A stretch of 54,179 nucleotides of DNA, from NCBI GenBank assembly GCA_003140175.1, contig PLJD01000025.1, forward strand, positions 132,828 through 187,006. Reading direction: 5' to 3'. Positions 15,458-24,710 of this stretch are shown here, piece after piece. The notes under the pieces are model-generated. The model was not told where the DNA came from. It saw only the letters and a list, made by a program, of their open reading frames with translations, and made no database searches. The stretch is from Actinomycetota bacterium (GTDB lineage: Bacteria > Actinomycetota > Acidimicrobiia > IMCC26256 > PALSA-555). The first letter of the stretch is position 1. Every line of letters begins with the position of its first letter. Made by a program: the position numbers and the translations under genes.

Positions 15458-16624
15458 TTAGCGACCCATGCCGATGTGCTGCTCGCGCTGGAGCACTTTG
15501 CCTTCGGTTTTGAGCGCCGGCGCGACCATGACCTCGGCCTTCTGGAACTCCTTGAGCGTCTCATAGCCGGTGGTGGCCATCGAGGTGCGCAACGCACCGA
15601 AGAGGTTCAGGGTTCCGTCGTTGTCGTGGGCCGGTCCGACCAGCACCTCGGCCATGGAGGCGCAGCGGTCGGTCCGCACCCGGGCGCCGCGGGGCAAGGT
15701 GGGGTGGAAGGTGGCCATGCCCCACTGGTAGCCGCGCCCGGGGGCCTCGTAGGCCCGGGCCAGGGGCGAGCCGATCATCACCGCGTCGGCGCCACAGGCG
15801 ATGGCTTTCGCGACATCGCCGCCGGTTCGCATCCCGCCATCGGCGATCACGTGGACGTACACGCCGGTCTCGTCGAGATGGCGGATGCGGGCTCCGGCGG
15901 CGTCGGCGATGGCGGTCGCCTGGGGCACCCCGATGCCCAGGACACCGCGGGTCGTGCAGGCGTGTCCCGGCCCGACTCCGACGAGGACGCCGACGGCGCC
16001 GGTACGCATGAGGTGCAGGGCGGTCGAATAGGAGGCGCAGCCGCCGACGATGACGGGGATCTCGAACTCGCGGATGAACTTCTTGAGGTTCAGCGGCTGA
16101 CGAGATGCGTCTTTGGAGACATGCTCGGCGGACACCACGGTGCCCTGGATCACGAGCAGGTCGAGCTCGGCGTCGAGCACGTGCTTGGCGAACCGCTCGA
16201 CCCGCTGGGGAGTCAGCGACGCGCACACGGTGGAGCCGCTCCCTTTGACCTCGCGGATCCGCGCGCCGATCAACTCCTCCTTGATCGGCTCGGCGTAGAT
16301 CTCCTGCATGCGTCGAGTGGCCTTCTCGGCGGAGAGCTCGGCGATCTCCTCGAAGAGCGGCTCGGGGTCCTCGTAGCGAGTCCAGAGGCCCTCAAGGTTC
16401 AGGCAGGCCAGGCCACCGAGACGACCAACCTCGATCGCGGTGCGCGGCGACACGATCGCGTCCATCGCGGCCGCGACCAGCGGTAGCTCAAACGGGAACG
16501 CGTCGATCTCCCACGAGATGTCGACGTCTTCGGGATCGCGGGTTCGACGACTCGGCACGATCGCGATGTCGTCGAATCCGTACGCGCGCCGTGCCGACTT
16601 CCCGATGCCGATCTCGACTTCCAC
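15458..16624 (-). CDS. guaB3: GuaB3-family IMP dehydrogenase-related protein
   Basis: 388 residues, an IMPDH-fold barrel without CBS domains. The N-terminus [20 protein letters not shown] corresponds to the M. tuberculosis GuaB3 start (MVEIGMGRTARRTYEL). The catalytic-loop cysteine is Cys223 in [35 protein letters not shown] is the phosphate-binding strand. The GuaB3 role is uncertain: the actinobacterial subfamily is usually annotated IMPDH-related, and some non-actinobacterial GuaB3 proteins act as GMP reductases. It starts at GTG 16622-16624 with GGGGAG only three bases upstream. It is coupled to guaA, seven bases apart. Confidence 0.88.
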   Translation of the reverse strand: MEVEIGIGKSARRAYGFDDIAIVPSRRTRDPEDVDISWEIDAFPFELPLVAAAMDAIVSPRTAIEVGRLGGLACLNLEGLWTRYEDPEPLFEEIAELSAEKATRRMQEIYAEPIKEELIGARIREVKGSGSTVCASLTPQRVERFAKHVLDAELDLLVIQGTVVSAEHVSKDASRQPLNLKKFIREFEIPVIVGGCASYSTALHLMRTGAVGVLVGVGPGHACTTRGVLGIGVPQATAIADAAGARIRHLDETGVYVHVIADGGMRTGGDVAKAIACGADAVMIGSPLARAYEAPGRGYQWGMATFHPTLPRGARVRTDRCASMAEVLVGPAHDNDGTLNLFGALRTSMATTGYETLKEFQKAEVMVAPALKTEGKVLQREQHIGMGR

Positions 16625-16746
16625 GTTCTCCCCATTTCCGTCGCGGCGAAACGTCGATCGTACCGCCGGCGCGGCGCAACCCAGTCGATCGACGCATCCG
16701 GCCTGCGGGCCGCGCGTCCGGGCCCGACGGGGGGGCCGAGGCCGGG

Positions 16747-17571
16747 CTAGTGACGCACGGTGGTCGTGGCCCAGAGCTCCTGGTTCGTGAGAGCCGAGTC
16801 GGCGCCGACCCCGCCCGAGACGCTCACCGGGGCGAGCCCGGCGTAGGCCCGCATGCTGTTGTAGATGTCGAGGATGGTCTGGCCGTAGGTAGTGCCCGGC
16901 ACGGCCCATCGGCCGTCGAGGTCGACCCAGCGGGGTGCCTGGCCCTTCTCGGAGAACTGGTCGAACCCGGTGGCGCTGTACCCGGGGCGGGCGACGAAGG
17001 GGGCACCGAGGTTGGTGCTGGTCGCGTTCGGGTCGGCGAAGTTTCGCAGGTGCTGGATCTGGGCCCGCACCCCGAGCTGGGGTGTCGGCATGCGCATGTA
17101 GACGGTGCTGGCGGGGAAGGCGCCGAGGCCGCCGTAGTTGTGGTCCCGGGGGAGCACGTACCCGGGCCAGGTGGAGGATCCCGCGGGCGGGACCGGCACC
17201 GTGTTCTGGGGCGGCGAGCCCGGGTAGGCGAACCAGCCGGTCTCGAGGACGGCTTGGCAGAAGGCGACGTCGCCGCGCACCCCGGCCAGGTTCCCTTCGT
17301 CGAGGAACAGCTGGGCCATCTGGGTGGGTGGGATCTCGGGCTGCCAGGTGGCGCAGCGCCCGACGTGGCACACGTAGGCCGCGATCTGGGCGGCGGTGAG
17401 CTCGCTGGGGCCCATGATGGTGCCCGGCCCGACCGGTGCGGGGGCTCGGGGCGGCAGGCAGGCGGCGAGGACCACGGCGGCAGCAGCCACCGCGCCCAGG
17501 CGGCCCACCAGGGTCCGGCGGGTGACGCGCTCGGGACGGCCGGGACCAATCCGCTGCGGTGTGGTGCCCAT
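16747..17571 (-). CDS. Exported lipoprotein with a glucosaminidase-like (GH73) domain
   Basis: 274 residues. VTRRTLVGRLGAVAAAAVVL followed by AAC is a twin-arginine signal (Arg18-Arg19) ending in a lipobox with Cys38, so the protein should be exported folded and lipid-anchored. Mature residues about 60-240 resemble bacterial mannosyl-glycoprotein endo-beta-N-acetylglucosaminidase domains: FLDEGNLAGVRGDVAFCQAV, LETGWF with the candidate catalytic Glu, and HNYGGLGAF. The likely role is peptidoglycan turnover. It lies between the Nudix gene and guaB3, with gaps of about 90 and 120 bases, so it may have its own promoter. Confidence 0.8.
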   Translation of the reverse strand: MGTTPQRIGPGRPERVTRRTLVGRLGAVAAAAVVLAACLPPRAPAPVGPGTIMGPSELTAAQIAAYVCHVGRCATWQPEIPPTQMAQLFLDEGNLAGVRGDVAFCQAVLETGWFAYPGSPPQNTVPVPPAGSSTWPGYVLPRDHNYGGLGAFPASTVYMRMPTPQLGVRAQIQHLRNFADPNATSTNLGAPFVARPGYSATGFDQFSEKGQAPRWVDLDGRWAVPGTTYGQTILDIYNSMRAYAGLAPVSVSGGVGADSALTNQELWATTTVRH

Positions 17572-17664
17572 CCCCCGTCACTTCTGTGGAGGCTGTGTCT
17601 GATGTTGGCACTGTGTGTTTCGGCGCCCCCGGGCCGGCACTGGAGGGCCGACCGCGCGGTGGCG

Positions 17665-18360
17665 TCAGCGGGTGGCAGTGAGGTGCGTGAGGAAGTCGGT
17701 GAGGATGCGCGCGGTGGCGCCCCAGACGGTCTCGTCGTCGAGCTCGAAGAAGTGGATGGGGCGCTGGCGGCCTGGCGTGACGTCGAGGTTGGGTGGCACG
17801 TCCCAGCGTTCCTCTCGAAAGACGCCGTCCTCGAGGAGCTCGGCGATCGCGACGTCGAAGACGCGGACCACCTCGGTGGGGTGGGGACGCAGGTGGGGAG
17901 GCGCCGCGAGCAACCCGACGAAGGGGGTCAGCACGAAGCGGGCCGCGACGGTGGTCAGGGTGTCGAGCTCGGCCACGATCTCCACCTGGTCGGGGTCGAG
18001 GCCGATCTCCTCGTGCGCTTCGCGTCGCGCCGCGTCGCGCAGTGATCGGTCCTGGTCGGGTTCGAACTTGCCGCCCGGGAAGGCGATCTCGCCCTGGTGG
18101 GAGGGCATGGTCTCGGGCCGTTTGGTGAGGACGATGCGCGCCGCGCCGTCGGCCTCGAAGATCGGCATCAGGACGGCCGCCGGCCGCGCGGAGGGCGGCG
18201 CCTCCCCTCGGCGCGGGGCGGGGAGGGCGGTGCAGGCGCGGCGCACCTCGGCGAGCGTGAAGCGACGGGCCGCGGGTGGGAGCCGCGCCCAGGGTGCGGG
18301 CGCCCCGGGGCCGGCCGACTCGGGACGCGGGATGCGCTGTTGGCCCCCACGAGTCGCCAC
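17665..18360 (-). CDS. Nudix hydrolase, CoA pyrophosphatase type
   Basis: Cleaves CoA (or oxidised CoA) to phosphopantetheine and 3',5'-ADP in this family. IVLTKRPETMPSHQGEIAFP followed by GG is the CoA-specific UPF0035 motif; GGKFEPDQDRSLRDAARREA followed by HEEIGL is the Nudix box with its metal-binding glutamates. The C-terminus has VVRVFDVAIAELLEDGVFRE and VWGATARILTDFL as in the family. The start is uncertain: GTG 18360 (231 residues) or GTG 18246 (193 residues); the frame itself is open far upstream as a shadow of the acyl-CoA synthetase gene. Confidence 0.88.
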   Translation of the reverse strand: MATRGGQQRIPRPESAGPGAPAPWARLPPAARRFTLAEVRRACTALPAPRRGEAPPSARPAAVLMPIFEADGAARIVLTKRPETMPSHQGEIAFPGGKFEPDQDRSLRDAARREAHEEIGLDPDQVEIVAELDTLTTVAARFVLTPFVGLLAAPPHLRPHPTEVVRVFDVAIAELLEDGVFREERWDVPPNLDVTPGRQRPIHFFELDDETVWGATARILTDFLTHLTATR

Positions 18361-18402
18361 GCGGCGAAGCGTATGCTCCCGCCGGAGTCGACCGGGAGCT
18401 AC

Positions 18403-20034
18403 ATGTCCGACTGGAACCTGGCTTCGGTGTTCGAATCGGTGAGCGACGCGGTGGGAGACCGCGACGCGCTCGTCCAGGGCGACACCCGTCGGTCGTGGCG
18501 GTCCTTCGACGAGCGGGCGGCGCGGTTCGCCGCCGCGCTCGGTGCGCTCGGCGTCGAGCCCGATTCGAAGGTCGCGCTGTACCTCTATAACGGCAGCGAG
18601 TTCCTGGAGTGCATGTACGGGACGCTCAAGGCCCGGGCAGTCCACGTCAACGTCAACTACCGCTACCTCGCCGACGAGCTCGAGTACCTGCTGGACAATG
18701 CCGACGCCGAGGTGCTGGTGTTCCACGGCTCGCTCGCCGAGCAGGTCGCGGCGGTGCGGGACCGCCTCCCCCGGCTGCGGGCCGTCGTCCAAGTCGACGA
18801 CGGGACCGCCCCGCTCGACGGCGCGCTGGCCTATGAGGTGCTGCTCACCGACCACGAGCCGATGCCCCGCATCGAGCGCTCGGGCGACGACCAATGGTTT
18901 CTCTACACCGGCGGCACGACCGGGATGCCGAAGGGGGTCATGTGGCGCATCGCGGATCTCTTCGGGGTGCTCGCCGAGACCATGTATGGACCGTTCGGCC
19001 AGGAAGTCCCCGACCGGGCCGAGGACGCGGGGATGGTCGCGGCCCGGGTCGTCGAGGCGGGACGGGCGCCGGTGCACCTGCCCGCCTCGCCGCTCATGCA
19101 TGGGACCGGGGTGATGAGCTCGACCCAGGCGCTGTTCTTGGGCGGCAGCGTGGTCACGCTCCAGGGTCGCCGGTTCGACGCCGACGAGCTGTGGCGCACC
19201 GTGGAGCGGGAGCGGGTGACCCAGCTCGCCATCGTGGGCGACGCGTTCGCCAAGCCGATGGTGCGCGCCCTCGAGGAGGCCGAGGCCCGCCACCAGCCCT
19301 ATGACCTGTCCTCCCTCGGGTTGATCATCAGCAGCGGGGTGATCTGGAGCGCGCCGGTCAAGGCGGCGTTGCAGGCTCGCCAGCCGATGCTGCTGCTCGA
19401 CAGCCTCGGTTCGAGCGAGGGGGTGGGCTTCGCGGCGAGCCTCTCCGGTCCGGGCCAGGAGGTCCCCACCGCCCGGTTTCGGGTCGGGGCGCACGCCAAG
19501 GTGCTCACCGAGGACGGCCGCGAGGTGCAACCGGGTTCGGGTGAGCAGGGCATGCTCGCCCTCGGCGGGTTCCTCCCGAGCGGCTACTACAAGGATCCCG
19601 ACAAGTCGGCGAGCACGTTCCGAGTGTTCGACGGGGTCCGCTACTCGGTGCCCGGAGACTGGGCGCTCGTCGAGGAGGACGAGACCATCACCTTGCTCGG
19701 TCGGGGTTCGGTGTGCATCAACTCGGGGGGCGAGAAGATCTATCCCGAGGAGGTCGAGGAGGCGCTCAAGCGCGATCCGGCCGTGGCTGACTGCTTGGCG
19801 GTCGGGGTTCCCGACGAGCGCTTCGGTGAGGTGGTGACCGCGGTCGTGGCCGCCGAGCCCGGGGCGAGCATCGACGCCGAGCGGCTCAAGGACACCGGCC
19901 CCGAGCTGGCCCGGTTCAAGCGGCCCCGCCACGTGGTCGTGGTCGAGGAGATCCCACGGGGACCGAACGGCAAGGCCGACTACGCGTGGGCGCGGCGCAC
20001 GGCCACGGAGCGAGTGGGCACGCCCGGCTCCTGA
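18403..20034 (+). CDS. Acyl-CoA synthetase, FadD19-like
   Basis: 543-residue adenylate-forming ligase. LYTGGTTGMPKGVMWR (residues 167-182) is the ATP loop; SSEGVGF follows a substrate-binding LLDSLG; YYKDPDKSASTFRVFDGVRY, VPGDWA and LLGRGSVCINSGGEKIYPEE are the hinge and C-domain motifs; Lys524 in GPNGKADY is the catalytic lysine. The MWR after the ATP loop and the INSGGEK/YPEEVE pattern resemble mycobacterial FadD19 (sterol side-chain acyl-CoA ligase), so a branched or sterol-like acid substrate is possible but unproven. ATG 18403 has GGGAG four bases upstream. Confidence 0.9.
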   Translation: MSDWNLASVFESVSDAVGDRDALVQGDTRRSWRSFDERAARFAAALGALGVEPDSKVALYLYNGSEFLECMYGTLKARAVHVNVNYRYLADELEYLLDNADAEVLVFHGSLAEQVAAVRDRLPRLRAVVQVDDGTAPLDGALAYEVLLTDHEPMPRIERSGDDQWFLYTGGTTGMPKGVMWRIADLFGVLAETMYGPFGQEVPDRAEDAGMVAARVVEAGRAPVHLPASPLMHGTGVMSSTQALFLGGSVVTLQGRRFDADELWRTVERERVTQLAIVGDAFAKPMVRALEEAEARHQPYDLSSLGLIISSGVIWSAPVKAALQARQPMLLLDSLGSSEGVGFAASLSGPGQEVPTARFRVGAHAKVLTEDGREVQPGSGEQGMLALGGFLPSGYYKDPDKSASTFRVFDGVRYSVPGDWALVEEDETITLLGRGSVCINSGGEKIYPEEVEEALKRDPAVADCLAVGVPDERFGEVVTAVVAAEPGASIDAERLKDTGPELARFKRPRHVVVVEEIPRGPNGKADYAWARRTATERVGTPGS

Positions 20035-20044
20035 CGCGCCGCGA

Positions 20045-20063
20045 CCCCCGGTCGAGCCGGGGG
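20045..20063. terminator. Hairpin between convergent acyl-CoA synthetase and groES genes
   Basis: Perfect 7-bp stem, CCCCCGG (20045-20051) and CCGGGGG (20057-20063) around TCGAG. It lies in the 52-base gap between two converging stop codons, so it can end transcription from both sides. Confidence 0.6.
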
Positions 20064-20086
20064 CCGCAGGGTGACGACGCGAAGAG

Positions 20087-20380
20087 CTACTTCTTGACCT
20101 TGGCCAGCACGTCCCGGCTGGTGAGGATCAGCAGGTCTTCGCCTTCGACGGTGATCTCGGTCCCGCCGTACTTCGAGTACACGACGGTGTCGCCGACCGC
20201 GACGTCGATGGGGATCAGGTCACCCGAGGTCTCGGCTCGACGGCCGGGTCCGACGGCGAGGACTTCGCCCTGCTGGGGCTTCTCCTTGGCCGTGTCGGGA
20301 ATGACGAGACCGCTGGTCGTGGTCTCCTCGGCCTCATTGGCTCGTACGACGATGCGATCGTCCAACGGCTGCAACTTCAT
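20087..20380 (-). CDS. groES: Co-chaperonin GroES
   Basis: Heptameric lid of the GroEL chaperonin. 97 residues, normal length. [19 protein letters not shown], the mobile loop [20 protein letters not shown] and the C-terminal [20 protein letters not shown] are all intact. ATG at 20378-20380 with GGAGG nine to ten bases upstream. It is preceded by a CIRCE operator. The next gene downstream is on the opposite strand, so this groES is monocistronic and groEL must be elsewhere. Confidence 0.97.
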   Translation of the reverse strand: MKLQPLDDRIVVRANEAEETTTSGLVIPDTAKEKPQQGEVLAVGPGRRAETSGDLIPIDVAVGDTVVYSKYGGTEITVEGEDLLILTSRDVLAKVKK

Positions 20381-20418
20381 GGGGTGCGCCTCCTGAGGCG
20401 TCGAGACGTCTGCGATGG

Positions 20419-20445
20419 TTAGCACTCGACGGGTGTGAGTGCCAG
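20419..20445 (-). promoter_or_regulatory. CIRCE operator (HrcA binding site) of groES
   Basis: TTAGCACTC (20419-20427), nine bases, GAGTGCCAG (20437-20445): the consensus TTAGCACTC-N9-GAGTGCTAA with two changes in the second arm. It lies 39 bases before the groES start codon. HrcA would repress groES here until heat shock. Confidence 0.92.
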
Positions 20446-20490
20446 TGATCAACTTACCGTGCCCGGGGAAATCGGGCAAGCCCGCTCGGC

Positions 20491-21507
20491 TCAGGCGACG
20501 ACCCCCAGCCCTGCGGTGGGGTCGACGCCGTCGTCGAGCGGCGTGGGGCCGACCGCCTCGAGGCGCCACCAGGCCGCCGCCGCGATCATGGCCGCGTTGT
20601 CGGTACAAAAGGCCGGGGCGGGCAAGAAGACGTCCCGGCCCGTGGCCGCGCCGAGGGTGCCGACCCGGGCCCGCAGGGCCGAGTTGGCGGCGACCCCACC
20701 CCCGAGGACCAGGGTCGGGGCTCCCGCCCCGTCGGCCGCCGCGGCCAGCTTGTCGACGAGCTGGTCGACCACCGCGGCTTGGAAGGAGGCCGCCACGTCG
20801 GCGACCGGGGTGTCGGGGTGTTGGCGGGCGTGGTTCACCACCGCGGTCTTGAGCCCCGAGAACGAGAAGTTGGGCTCGCCCGGCATCGCTCTCGGGAACC
20901 GGATCGCCTCGGGGTCCCCGTCGGGGGCGAGGCGGTCGATCGCGGGCCCGCCCGGGTAGCCAAGACCGAGGAAGCGCGCCACCTTGTCGAAGGCCTCCCC
21001 CGCCGCGTCGTCGACGGTCTGTCCGACGACCCGGTAGCGGCCGTGGGCTTCCATGATGACGAGCAGGGTGTGGCCGCCCGAGACGAGGAGCACCGCGAGA
21101 GGCGGTTCGAGGTCGGGCTCCTCGAGCCACGCCGCGTAGAGATGGGCTTCGAGGTGGTTCACCCCGACGTAGGGCAGCCCCGTGACGAGCGCCAACGCCT
21201 TCGCGGCGCTCACCCCGACGAGCAGCGCGCCGGCGAGTCCGGGGCCGCGGCACGCCGCGATCGCGTCCAGGTCGTGGAGGCCGGTCGACGCCGCGGCGAG
21301 CGCCTCGGCCACGACCGGCCCGATGAGCTCGACGTGCGCCCGGCTCGCGATCTCGGGCACCACCCCACCGAAGCGGGCGTGGAGATCGACCTGGCTCGAG
21401 ACGATCGAGGAGCGCACCGAGCGGCCGCCGACGACGACCGCCGCGGCAGTCTCGTCACAGGAGGTCTCGACGCCGAGGATCGTCGCCGGGCCCGCATCCG
21501 GGGTCAC
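20491..21507 (-). CDS. tsaD: tRNA N6-adenosine threonylcarbamoyltransferase
   Basis: Transfers threonylcarbamoyl from TC-AMP to A37 of ANN-decoding tRNAs, working with TsaB and TsaE encoded upstream. 338 residues. [11 protein letters not shown] begins the ASKHA fold, SRAHVELI and the HLEAH pair His118/His122 bind the metal, VSGGHT and [19 protein letters not shown] the nucleotide, [10 protein letters not shown] and [15 protein letters not shown] the C-domain. The GTG start overlaps the rimI stop as GTGA. Confidence 0.97.
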   Translation of the reverse strand: MTPDAGPATILGVETSCDETAAAVVVGGRSVRSSIVSSQVDLHARFGGVVPEIASRAHVELIGPVVAEALAAASTGLHDLDAIAACRGPGLAGALLVGVSAAKALALVTGLPYVGVNHLEAHLYAAWLEEPDLEPPLAVLLVSGGHTLLVIMEAHGRYRVVGQTVDDAAGEAFDKVARFLGLGYPGGPAIDRLAPDGDPEAIRFPRAMPGEPNFSFSGLKTAVVNHARQHPDTPVADVAASFQAAVVDQLVDKLAAAADGAGAPTLVLGGGVAANSALRARVGTLGAATGRDVFLPAPAFCTDNAAMIAAAAWWRLEAVGPTPLDDGVDPTAGLGVVA

Positions 21508-22049
21508 CGTCGGCGTTCCTCGTAGCGCGTCTCGCCCGGGACGGCGCGTTCCAGCGCGCTGAGCATGGCGGCGTAGTCGGGCGTGTCGATGTCGTGCGCC
21601 CACATGACGAGCGCGTCCTCGTTCGTCTCCTGGTAGTAGTTCTTGCGAACCCCGACCGGCACGAAGCCGAAGCGTCGGTAGAGATCCTGGGCTCCGTGGT
21701 TCGAGAGCCGCACCTCGAGGGTCAGGTTGCGGGCTCGGCGGGCGAGCGCCTCGCGGGCGAGCACGAGCAGCAGCCGGGTCCCGACCTTGCGGCGATGCTG
21801 AGCCGGGTCAACCGCGATCGTGGTGACGTGCCCGTCCTCACCGGTCAGCATGAGCCCGGCGTAGCCGACGACGTCACGTCCGATCCGCGCGACGAAGTAC
21901 GCGCGTGAGCCGCGCAGGGCGAGCTCGGAGAGGAACAGCGATTGGCTCCACGGTCGCGGGTACACGAGCGCCTCGATGCGCAAGACGGACCGCAGGTGCC
22001 GGCGCCGCATCGGCACGACGTGGACGACGAGCGGCTCCGTCACGGTCAT
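21504..22049 (-). CDS. rimI: Ribosomal-protein-S18-alanine N-acetyltransferase-like GNAT
   Basis: 181-residue GNAT acetyltransferase. VVPMRRRHLRSVLRIEALVY is the N-terminal strand-helix, YAGLMLTGEDGHVTTIAVDP and HRRKVGTRLLL the acetyl-CoA-binding beta4-P-loop region, NLTLEVRLSNHGAQDLYRRF followed by GF the C-terminal signature of RimI. The usual loop Q/RxxGxG/A is QHRRKVG here. The ATG at 22047-22049 overlaps the tsaB stop (ATGA) and has GGGGGAA upstream, so it is preferred to GTG 22064. Position between tsaB and tsaD is the standard actinobacterial order. Confidence 0.9.
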   Translation of the reverse strand: MTVTEPLVVHVVPMRRRHLRSVLRIEALVYPRPWSQSLFLSELALRGSRAYFVARIGRDVVGYAGLMLTGEDGHVTTIAVDPAQHRRKVGTRLLLVLAREALARRARNLTLEVRLSNHGAQDLYRRFGFVPVGVRKNYYQETNEDALVMWAHDIDTPDYAAMLSALERAVPGETRYEERRR

Positions 22050-22741
22050 CGCCGGTTCCCCCACGCGAGCTCGGCGTCACTGGCCCGAAGGTACAGGGGT
22101 GCCACGTCCCACGGCGCCGAGAACTCCTCCCGTCCGACGCGCCCGTCGGCGATCTCCACCAGCGCGGTCGCGCTGGGCGCTTCGAACTCGCGGCCGGCGT
22201 CGACGGCCCGTTCGAGCGCGCCGAAGGCTGCCCGGTTGGACGCCACGCCGTCGCCGGCCAGCACCACGTCCTCGCCTCCCGCCTCGAGTTCGGCGACGAG
22301 CTCGACCGCCGGCCCGACCCGGTACTCGGTGACCAGCTGCACGCCACCCGACACCGGTCGGTACCGGGCGTGGAACACCTCGTGGCGTCGCGCGTCGAGC
22401 ACCGCGGCGATCATCTGACCTCCGAAGCGGAGCGGGTGCGCCACGAGGTCGAGGCTCGACACGCCCACGACCGGCACCTCGAGCGCCTGGCCCATGATCT
22501 TCGCGGTCGTGACACCGACCCGCAGGCCGGTGAACAGGCCGGGGCCGACACCGACCGCCACCGCGCCCAGCTGGCGAAGCTCGACTCCGGTCTGCTCGCA
22601 GAGATAGGCGATGGCGGGCACCAACGCCTCGGCGTGACGTCGACGGGCACTCAGGTACACCGAGCCGAGCACCCGACCGTCCTCGCCGATCGCGACGGCG
22701 ACGCGGGGCGTGGCCGTATCGATGGCGAGCATCAGCGTCAT
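22046..22741 (-). CDS. tsaB: tRNA threonylcarbamoyladenosine biosynthesis protein TsaB
   Basis: Catalytically inactive ASKHA paralogue that scaffolds TsaD in t6A formation. 231 residues. MLAIDTATPRVAVAI is the first strand, RRHAEALVPAIAYL and VAVGVGPGLFTGLRVGVTTA (residues about 60-80) the diagnostic TsaB block, followed by VPVVGVSSLDLVAH. The C-terminal half is variable, as usual. ATG overlaps the tsaE stop (ATGA). Confidence 0.95.
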   Translation of the reverse strand: MTLMLAIDTATPRVAVAIGEDGRVLGSVYLSARRRHAEALVPAIAYLCEQTGVELRQLGAVAVGVGPGLFTGLRVGVTTAKIMGQALEVPVVGVSSLDLVAHPLRFGGQMIAAVLDARRHEVFHARYRPVSGGVQLVTEYRVGPAVELVAELEAGGEDVVLAGDGVASNRAAFGALERAVDAGREFEAPSATALVEIADGRVGREEFSAPWDVAPLYLRASDAELAWGNRR

Positions 22742-23220
22742 CGAGCGTCCAGCGCCGCGGCGACGGCGTCGGCTCGGGCGCCCCACGACGGACCCCCGGC
22801 GGTGAGCGAGACCGTGCGCTCGTCGGTGTCGGCGCCGGGCCCGGGGGTCAGCCGCACCGCGAGGTGATCGGCGGGCAGGTATCCGGCCGCCACGTCGCCC
22901 CATTCGACGACGAGGACGGCGTCGTCCGCGAGGTCTTCGAGGCCGAGGTCGAGGAGTTCCTGGGCGCGCTCGAGCCGGTAGACATCGACGTGCACGAGGC
23001 GGACGGATCCCACGTACTCGCGAGCGATCGTGAACGTGGGGCTGACCACTCGTTCGGCGATTCCCACGCCGGCGGCGAGACCCTGCACGAAGGTCGTCTT
23101 GCCGCTCCCGAGCTCGCCGGCCACGACGATCACGTCGCCGGCGTGCACCAAACCCGCGGTCGCGCGGCCGACATCGCGGGTCTCGTCCGCACTTCGAGTC
23201 AGGACCGTGGTCCCGGTCAC
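22738..23220 (-). CDS. tsaE: tRNA t6A biosynthesis ATPase TsaE
   Basis: P-loop ATPase that drives turnover of the TsaBD complex. 160 residues. GELGSGKTTFVQGLAAG (Walker A, about 35-51), SPTFTIAREY (switch-like), LVHVDVYRLE (the DxYR motif) and VVEWGDVAAGYLP (the EWG motif) are all present. GTG 23218-23220 overlaps the uracil-DNA glycosylase stop as GTGA. Confidence 0.96.
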   Translation of the reverse strand: MTGTTVLTRSADETRDVGRATAGLVHAGDVIVVAGELGSGKTTFVQGLAAGVGIAERVVSPTFTIAREYVGSVRLVHVDVYRLERAQELLDLGLEDLADDAVLVVEWGDVAAGYLPADHLAVRLTPGPGADTDERTVSLTAGGPSWGARADAVAAALDAR

Positions 23221-23810
23221 GCGTCGTGGCCGCGAGCGAGAGCGCGCTTGACGAGGACGAAATCGGCCCGCGATTCGGCGAGCGCGGTGCCGCCGTTGCG
23301 GAGCACTGCCGCGGGATGCAGGGTCGGAATCAGCACGGCGTCGCCGCGGAACGGGAACTCCTGCCCGCGCACCTTCGTGATCCCCAGCTTGGTGCCGGTG
23401 AGGAGACGGGTGGCGAAGTTCCCGAGGGTCACGACGACCCGGGGCGCGAGGAAGTCCAGCTGCGCTTCGAGGTAGGGGCGGCACGCGTCGATCTCGACCG
23501 GGAGCGGGTCTCGGTTGCCCGGGGGTCGGCACTTCACGACGTTGCAGATGTACACGCGGTCGCGCGTCAGGCCGATTCCTTCGACGAGGCGCGTGAGCAG
23601 CTGGCCGGCGCGGCCCACGAAGGGGATGCCCTGGCGATCCTCCTCGGCGCCCGGGCCCTCGCCGACGAAGACGAGGTCCGCGCTGGGGTCACCGACGCCG
23701 AACACCACCTGAGTGCGGGTCTCGGCGAGCGGGCATTTCGTGCAGACCGCGGCGTCGGCGGCGAGCTCGGTGAGTGAGCCCCAGGGATGGACTGGATCGA
23801 GCGTCGTCAT
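23217..23810 (-). CDS. Family 4 (iron-sulfur) uracil-DNA glycosylase
   Basis: Removes uracil from DNA, repairing cytosine deamination. 197 residues. The motif GEGPGAEEDRQGIPFVGRAG (residues 50-69) and HPAA with His165 are those of family 4 UDG. Cys23, Cys26, Cys94 and Cys110 (VCTKCP, KCRPPGNR and DACRPYL) fit the 4Fe-4S ligands of that family. It sits in the t6A/alr operon, six bases before the P1 peptidase gene. Confidence 0.93.
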   Translation of the reverse strand: MTTLDPVHPWGSLTELAADAAVCTKCPLAETRTQVVFGVGDPSADLVFVGEGPGAEEDRQGIPFVGRAGQLLTRLVEGIGLTRDRVYICNVVKCRPPGNRDPLPVEIDACRPYLEAQLDFLAPRVVVTLGNFATRLLTGTKLGITKVRGQEFPFRGDAVLIPTLHPAAVLRNGGTALAESRADFVLVKRALARGHDA

Positions 23811-23816
23811 GGCTGC

Positions 23817-24710
23817 TCAATCATCGCCTGGGCCGACCGCGTCGCGCACGGCCGCGGCGGCGACCTCGGTCGCCGCGACCCGGAGGCGGTCGAGGTGCGC
23901 CGTGACGAGCCCGGTGGCGAGCGCGATGGCGAGATCGCCGTCGTGGCGGGTGTGCGACGGGTGCACGGCCCAGGCGACGCCGTGCTGGGCGCTCTGGGCC
24001 AAGAGGAAGCACTCGGCCTTCGTGCAGCGGGCGTCGGTGGCCACGACGAGGAGGGTGGTGTTCGGCTCCGCCGCGTCGAACGGCTCCGGGTCGGGAAACG
24101 CCGGCGTGTCGGCTGGCGCCGTCGACCCGGCCAGCACCGCGCCGGTCGGGCCCCGGACGTCGCCGAGGGCGTTCACGACCGCCAACGCCCCGACGGTGGC
24201 GTCGTCGACGGTGGTGCTCGCCGATCCGAGCCCGCCCGCCACCGCGTAGTCTGCGCCCCGCCACTTCCCGACGGTGGCGCCTCGACCCGCCCCGACCCGG
24301 CCGGTTGTGAGCGGATTGCCGCGCGCCGCGGCGTCGATCGCGGCCGCGCCGTCCGCCGCGCCGGGATGGGTTCCGCCGGACGCGACGAGATCGTAGATGG
24401 CGGCGGTCGGGACGATCGGGACCGGCCCGCCGCGGGTGGGAAACCCGCGGCCGCGCTCGGCGAGCCACGTCACCACCCCGTCGGCGGCCGCCAGCCCGAA
24501 CGCCGACCCGCCGGTGAACACGACGGCGTCGATCGACTCCACCGTCCGGCTCGGGTCGAGTAACGCCAGCTCGCGGGTGGCGGGAGCGCCGCCCCGGAGC
24601 TCACCCGCCGCGACGGCTCGGCTGGCTGGGAGGATCACCGTCACGCCGGTGCCCTCGCCGGTCCAGTGCCCGACCTGGATTCCCGGAACGTCGGTGAGCG
24701 CGCCGGTCAC
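23817..24710 (-). CDS. P1 family (DmpA-like) Ntn peptidase
   Basis: 297 residues. GIQVGHWTGEGTGVTVILP, GGAPATRELALLDP, VFTGGSAFGLAAADGVV, GRVGAGRGATVGKW and GGLGSAST are the hallmark blocks of the S58/P1 aminopeptidase-like family (DmpA, mycobacterial Rv1333 type). Members self-cleave to expose an N-terminal nucleophile; by analogy the cut here is before Ser163 in GGLG-SAST (residues 159-166). The physiological substrate is unknown. The GTG start overlaps the alpha/beta hydrolase stop (GTGA). Confidence 0.88.
   Translation of the reverse strand: MTGALTDVPGIQVGHWTGEGTGVTVILPASRAVAAGELRGGAPATRELALLDPSRTVESIDAVVFTGGSAFGLAAADGVVTWLAERGRGFPTRGGPVPIVPTAAIYDLVASGGTHPGAADGAAAIDAAARGNPLTTGRVGAGRGATVGKWRGADYAVAGGLGSASTTVDDATVGALAVVNALGDVRGPTGAVLAGSTAPADTPAFPDPEPFDAAEPNTTLLVVATDARCTKAECFLLAQSAQHGVAWAVHPSHTRHDGDLAIALATGLVTAHLDRLRVAATEVAAAAVRDAVGPGDD

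Noticed and set aside
17665..19932. 755-residue minus-strand frame
   Set aside because: Only its last 230 codons (the Nudix hydrolase) are real; the rest is antisense to the acyl-CoA synthetase.
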